Of a stretch of 8,362 nucleotides of DNA, positions 5,563-8,362 are shown piece by piece. The position numbers and the translations under genes were made by a program. Within the stretch, counting starts at the first letter, position 1, and every line of letters begins with the position of its first letter. The notes beneath the pieces are model-generated. The model was not told the origin of the DNA, ran no database searches, and was given only the letters and a program-made list of their open reading frames with translations. Origin of the DNA: Alphaproteobacteria bacterium (GTDB lineage: Bacteria; Pseudomonadota; Alphaproteobacteria; ATCC43930; CGMCC-115725); NCBI GenBank assembly GCA_019241915.1, contig JAFAWI010000183.1:1-8362 (forward strand), in the 5' to 3' direction.

Positions 5563-6415
5563 CGACGAAGCGCTGGTGGCGTATCTCGACGGCGAGCTCG
5601 ATGCGGCGGAGCGTGCCCATGTCGAAGCCTGGCTCGACGCCGAGCCGGCGGCGCGCGATCGGCTGCTGGCGCTCAGCGATCAGGCCGGGCTGCTGCGCGC
5701 CGCGTTCGACGAAGTCTCGAGCGAGCCGGTGCCCGAGCGCTTGATCGCCGCGGCGCGCGGCGAGATCGCACCGCTGCGCGGCGATGGCGAAGTTGTGGTG
5801 CTGCGGCCGCGGCGAAGCGCGGCCCCGGTGGAGACCCGGCGCTGGTACGTCCAGATGGCCGCCGCGGCGGGACTGTTCGGTCTCGCCGTCGGCGTCGGCG
5901 CCGGTTATCTCGGCGGCCACACGCTGGCCCCGGCGGTGCCGCCGGCCGATCGCCAGACCGAGACCGTCGCCACCAACACCTGGCTCGACAACGCGGCGGC
6001 CGACTACAGGCTGGTGGTCAACGCCGGCGCCGATTCGATGCTCGACGTGCCGGCCGGCGGCGAGGGCAACGACGCGCTGCAAAAGATCAGCCAGAACCTG
6101 CCGCAGCAGCAGGTACGGCTGCCCGACCTCAAGCCGTGGGGCCTCACGTTCCGCGGCGCGCGGCTGGTCGTCGTCGACGGCCGGCCCGGCGCGCAGCTCG
6201 TTTACGGCACGGACAACAAGGCAATCGGGCCGCTGGCGCTGATCATCGGCTCGACCAAACAGCCCGACCTGGCGCCGACGCCGGGCCGGCGCGACGACGT
6301 CAACCTGCTGTATTGGCGTCATCAGGGGCGTGCCTCGGTGCTCGTCGGCCAGGGCAATATCGGGTATCTCTGGGGTATCGCCAACGACGTGGCGTGGCAG
6401 CTCGACGCGATCTAG
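5549..6415 (+). CDS. Membrane-anchored anti-sigma factor, cysteine-free (RsiW-like)
   Basis: This 288-residue protein is the probable inhibitor of the preceding sigma factor. The ATG at 5549 overlaps the sigma stop by 14 nt and has AGGAG at 5536-5540. Residues 1-75 resemble the anti-sigma domain (LVAYLDGELDAAERAHVEAWL). One membrane helix follows at about 101-122, then a periplasmic region to 288. That region contains LTFRGARLVVVDGRPGAQLVY (199-219), the pattern of the C-terminal domain of proteobacterial RsiW-like transmembrane anti-sigma factors. Oddly, the whole protein has no cysteine: where zinc-binding members have HL-x2-C-x2-C, this one has WLDAEPAA (28-35). It must therefore bind sigma without the zinc site. 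The expected model is sequestration of sigma at the membrane until an envelope signal triggers release. The signal and the release mechanism are not visible. Confidence 0.85.
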   Translation: MQKHSDEALVAYLDGELDAAERAHVEAWLDAEPAARDRLLALSDQAGLLRAAFDEVSSEPVPERLIAAARGEIAPLRGDGEVVVLRPRRSAAPVETRRWYVQMAAAAGLFGLAVGVGAGYLGGHTLAPAVPPADRQTETVATNTWLDNAAADYRLVVNAGADSMLDVPAGGEGNDALQKISQNLPQQQVRLPDLKPWGLTFRGARLVVVDGRPGAQLVYGTDNKAIGPLALIIGSTKQPDLAPTPGRRDDVNLLYWRHQGRASVLVGQGNIGYLWGIANDVAWQLDAI

Positions 6416-6429
6416 CCGACGGTCGTTGA

Positions 6430-6451
6430 CCGCCGGCGACGATGCCGGCGG
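6430..6451 (+). terminator. Strong GC hairpin after the anti-sigma gene
   Basis: CCGCCGGC (6430-6437) pairs perfectly with GCCGGCGG (6444-6451) around a 6-base loop, 15 bases after the anti-sigma stop. The following bases (GCTCTCCCCTGTC) are not a U-run. It probably ends or attenuates the sigma operon before the two-component genes. Confidence 0.45.
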
Positions 6452-6470
6452 GCTCTCCCCTGTCGTGGGC

Positions 6471-6476
6471 TATACT
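6471..6476 (+). promoter_or_regulatory. TATACT -10 candidate for the two-component operon
   Basis: TATACT matches TATAAT at five of six positions and stands out in a GC-rich gap. A start near 6483 would leave a leader of about 19 bases carrying the ribosome site before GTG 6502. No -35 box is visible 16-18 bases upstream (GC-only sequence), so it may need an activator, possibly the response regulator it would express. Confidence 0.4.
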
Positions 6477-6501
6477 GGGCGCCCACCCGAGGGGGTAGCC
6501 G

Positions 6502-7176
6502 GTGAGGCTGTTGCTGGTCGAGGATAACGAGCGGTTCGCGGCGCTGCTCCAACAGGGGCTTGGCACGGCCGGGTTCGCCGTCGATTTGGTGACTGCCGCC
6601 AAGGAAGCGGATGGCGCTCTCGAAGCCGGCCGCTGGGACATCGTCGTCGTCGATCGCGGACTGCCCGATGGCGACGGCCTCGACGTGCTGACCCAGATGC
6701 GCGGGCGGGGCGACGCCACGCCTGTGCTGATCCTGACCGCGCGCGGCAGCCTCAAAGACCGCGTCAACGGCCTGCAGAGCGGCGCCGACGACTATCTCGT
6801 CAAACCGTTCGCGCTCGAAGAACTGGTGGCGCGGCTGCAGGCGCTGCTGCGCCGGCCCGGCAACCTGCTGGGCTTGGCGCTGCGCCTCGGCAACCTGACG
6901 CTCGATACCGTCGGCCGCCAGGTCTTTGTCGATGAGCGGCCGATCGCCTTTTCCGCCCGCGAGATTGCCGTGCTCGAGCATCTGATGCGGCGCAGCGGCC
7001 GCGTCGTCGCCAAATCGCTGCTGGAGAGCAGCCTCTACGGACCGGCGCAGGAAGTGGGCTCGAACGCGGTCGAAGTGCATGTGCACCGGCTGCGCCGCCA
7101 CCTGATCGAGGCCGGCGCCAGCGTGCAGGTGCATACCGTTCGCGGGGTCGGCTACATGATCGGCGAGGGGCGCTAG
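6502..7176 (+). CDS. OmpR/PhoB-family response regulator
   Basis: This 224-residue transcription factor has a phospho-receiver domain (1-115) and a winged-helix DNA-binding domain (about 128-222). The receiver has the acidic pair Glu7/Asp8 (LVEDNE), phospho-acceptor Asp51 (VVVDRGLPDGDG), Thr79 (LILTARG) and Lys101 (LVKPFA), so it looks fully active. The DNA-binding part shows FSAREIAVLEHLM, the recognition helix NAVEVHVHRLRRHL (188-201) and the wing HTVRGVGYM. GTG at 6502 is supported by GAGGGGG at 6489-6495, six bases upstream, and by the canonical MRLLLVEDNE start. It is of the QseB/TctD-like type. The target genes are not visible. The histidine kinase begins immediately after its stop codon, so the two form a co-translated pair. 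The gene lies 86 bases after the anti-sigma gene, past a hairpin and a -10 candidate. Confidence 0.95.
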   Translation: MRLLLVEDNERFAALLQQGLGTAGFAVDLVTAAKEADGALEAGRWDIVVVDRGLPDGDGLDVLTQMRGRGDATPVLILTARGSLKDRVNGLQSGADDYLVKPFALEELVARLQALLRRPGNLLGLALRLGNLTLDTVGRQVFVDERPIAFSAREIAVLEHLMRRSGRVVAKSLLESSLYGPAQEVGSNAVEVHVHRLRRHLIEAGASVQVHTVRGVGYMIGEGR

Positions 7177-8362
7177 TTGTTCCGCTTCCGCTCGGTTGTC
7201 GGCCGCGCAATTGCGCTGCATCTGCTGGCGATCGTGGCCACCTCGATCCTGATGCCGCTGGCGCTTTACCTGATGCTCCGGAACGCGGCTCAGGATCTGC
7301 ACGCGCAGGCGCTGCGCGGCCAGGCCGAGGAGCTGATCAAGCTGATCGACCGCGGTCCCGACGGCCGACTGCGCATCGAGCTGACGCCGCGCCTGGCCGA
7401 CCTCTACTCGCCCGATTACCGGCGTTATTCGTACGCCGTCGGCGATGGCGCCGGACACGTTCTGCTGTCGTCGTTCCCCGACGGCCGACCGATCACCAAG
7501 ACGGTAATCTCGCCGAACGAGTTCACCCCGTTCTCGGGCACGTTCGAGGGCACCGAGATCTTCGGCATCAGCGAGCCGGCCGACATCGCCGGCGAGAAAT
7601 TATGGATCCAAGTCTCGCAAGACCTTGCCCATAGGGATGTGCTCATTGACGACATCGTCGCCGACTTTTTCACCAGGGTAGGGTGGATCACCGCCCCGAT
7701 CCTGCTCCTTCTGCTCGGCATCGACGTGCTTATCATCCGCCGCGCGCTGCGCCCGGTGGTGGCCGCCTCCGACTTCGCCCGGCGGATCGGGCCGCTGCAT
7801 GCCGACCTGCGCCTGCCCGAAGCGGGCATGCCGCGCGAGGTCCGCCCTTTGGTGCTCGCGGTCAACCAGGCGCTCGACCGTCTGGAACAGGGTTACAACG
7901 CGCAGCGCGATTTCACCGCCGATGCCGCGCACGAGTTGCGCACGCCGCTGGCGATCCTGCGCATGCAGATCGACATGATCGCCGACCGCGACCTCGCCGC
8001 ATCGTTGCGCCACGACGTCGAGAACATGACGCGGCTGGTCAACCAGCTGCTCGAAATCGCCGAGCTCGAAACCTTTGTCATCGACCCCGGCGAGACCGCC
8101 GATCTCAGCCGCGTCTGCGCCGATGTCGCCGCCTTTCTCGCGCCGATTGCGGTGGCCGACAACAAGCGGCTCGCCGTCATCGGCAAGCGCGGAACAGTGG
8201 TGGTCCGGGGCAACGGCGACATGCTGGCCAGGGCGGTGCGCAACCTTGTCGAGAACGCGCTGGCGCATATCCCGGCGGGATCGGCGGTTGATATCGAGGT
8301 GGACGCTGTCGGCGCGATCCGGGTCATGGACCGCGGCCCCGGCGTGCCCGCGGCCGATCGAG
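7177..8362 (+). CDS. Membrane sensor histidine kinase (3' partial)
   Basis: This is the cognate kinase of the preceding regulator, about 395 residues visible and open to the window edge. The frame begins at TTG 7177, directly after the regulator stop, with GAGGGG (7165-7170) six bases upstream. Order of parts: a membrane helix at about 9-33, a periplasmic sensor loop of about 135 residues, a second helix at about 168-188 (VGWITAPILLLLLGIDVLII), a HAMP-like linker, then the HisKA dimerisation domain with phospho-acceptor His252 in TADAAHELRTPLAIL. The ATPase domain shows the N-box (RAVRNLVENALAH, Asn356 and Asn360) and the start of the G1 box (MDRGPGVP, Asp385). The remaining G2 box and C-terminus lie outside. 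The topology resembles QseC/TctE-type sensors. The ligand is unknown. No stop codon interrupts the 1186 bases. Confidence 0.92.
   Translation, partial: MFRFRSVVGRAIALHLLAIVATSILMPLALYLMLRNAAQDLHAQALRGQAEELIKLIDRGPDGRLRIELTPRLADLYSPDYRRYSYAVGDGAGHVLLSSFPDGRPITKTVISPNEFTPFSGTFEGTEIFGISEPADIAGEKLWIQVSQDLAHRDVLIDDIVADFFTRVGWITAPILLLLLGIDVLIIRRALRPVVAASDFARRIGPLHADLRLPEAGMPREVRPLVLAVNQALDRLEQGYNAQRDFTADAAHELRTPLAILRMQIDMIADRDLAASLRHDVENMTRLVNQLLEIAELETFVIDPGETADLSRVCADVAAFLAPIAVADNKRLAVIGKRGTVVVRGNGDMLARAVRNLVENALAHIPAGSAVDIEVDAVGAIRVMDRGPGVPAADR

Noticed and set aside
5468..6322. A minus-strand frame opposite the anti-sigma gene
   Set aside because: The plus-strand gene has a ribosome site, overlap with sigma, a membrane helix and family patterns. 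The antisense frame has none of these.
6426..6476. TTGACC (6426-6431) as the -35 of the TATACT -10 element
   Set aside because: The spacing is 39 bases, far beyond the 16-18 that sigma-70 promoters allow, and TTGACC runs into the hairpin stem.
6412..7458. A 348-codon minus-strand frame opposite the response regulator
   Set aside because: The response regulator has every catalytic residue and a good ribosome site. The antisense frame is Gln/Arg/His-rich with no motif.
1..8362. CRISPR arrays, tRNA/rRNA genes, insertion sequences or phage genes
   Set aside because: I found no regularly spaced repeats, no tRNA-like cloverleaf, no transposase or integrase motifs and no terminal inverted repeats. 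The window reads as core chromosome.

Overview
The window is a GC-rich (roughly two thirds G+C) bacterial chromosome segment that is almost entirely coding. It most likely comes from an alphaproteobacterium. The evidence is the three-subunit PntAA/PntAB/PntB transhydrogenase of the Rhodospirillum rubrum type, an alphaproteobacterial-style S21 protein, a compact ECF sigma/anti-sigma pair, and frequent GTG/TTG starts. I cannot place it to genus. A Rhodospirillales or Hyphomicrobiales relative is a guess.

Layout from left to right. (1) 1-1214, plus strand: the 3' two thirds or so of a GH13 trehalose-synthase-like enzyme with all three catalytic carboxylates and no fused maltokinase, followed by a perfect 8-bp stem-loop. 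(2) 1324-1527, plus strand: ribosomal protein S21 (rpsU). (3) 1528-1635: a convergent gap with short mutually complementary repeats that can fold in alternative ways. (4) 4697-1636, minus strand: a pntAA-pntAB-pntB operon encoding the proton-translocating NAD(P) transhydrogenase. A 12-bp inverted repeat lies inside the Ala/Pro-rich 3' end of pntAA. (5) 4698-5028: a divergent intergenic region of about 330 bp with a candidate EcfG-like promoter (GGAAT-N16-CGTT) and a small, doubtful upstream ORF. (6) 5029-6415, plus strand: an ECF sigma factor overlapping by 14 nt a membrane-anchored anti-sigma factor that has lost the cysteines of the usual zinc-binding motif. (7) 6416-6501: a strong hairpin and a TATACT -10 candidate. 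(8) 6502 to the end, plus strand: an OmpR-family response regulator directly abutting a membrane histidine kinase that runs off the window.

Functionally, the window sets a metabolic NADPH-supplying complex and a trehalose/maltose-converting enzyme beside two envelope-facing signalling modules, a sigma/anti-sigma pair and a two-component system. All gene families are known. I see no CRISPR array, mobile element, tRNA, rRNA or clearly novel multi-gene system. The points most worth a second look are regulatory: the sigma-gene promoter and leader, the zinc-less anti-sigma factor, the hairpin inside pntAA and the repeat cluster after rpsU.
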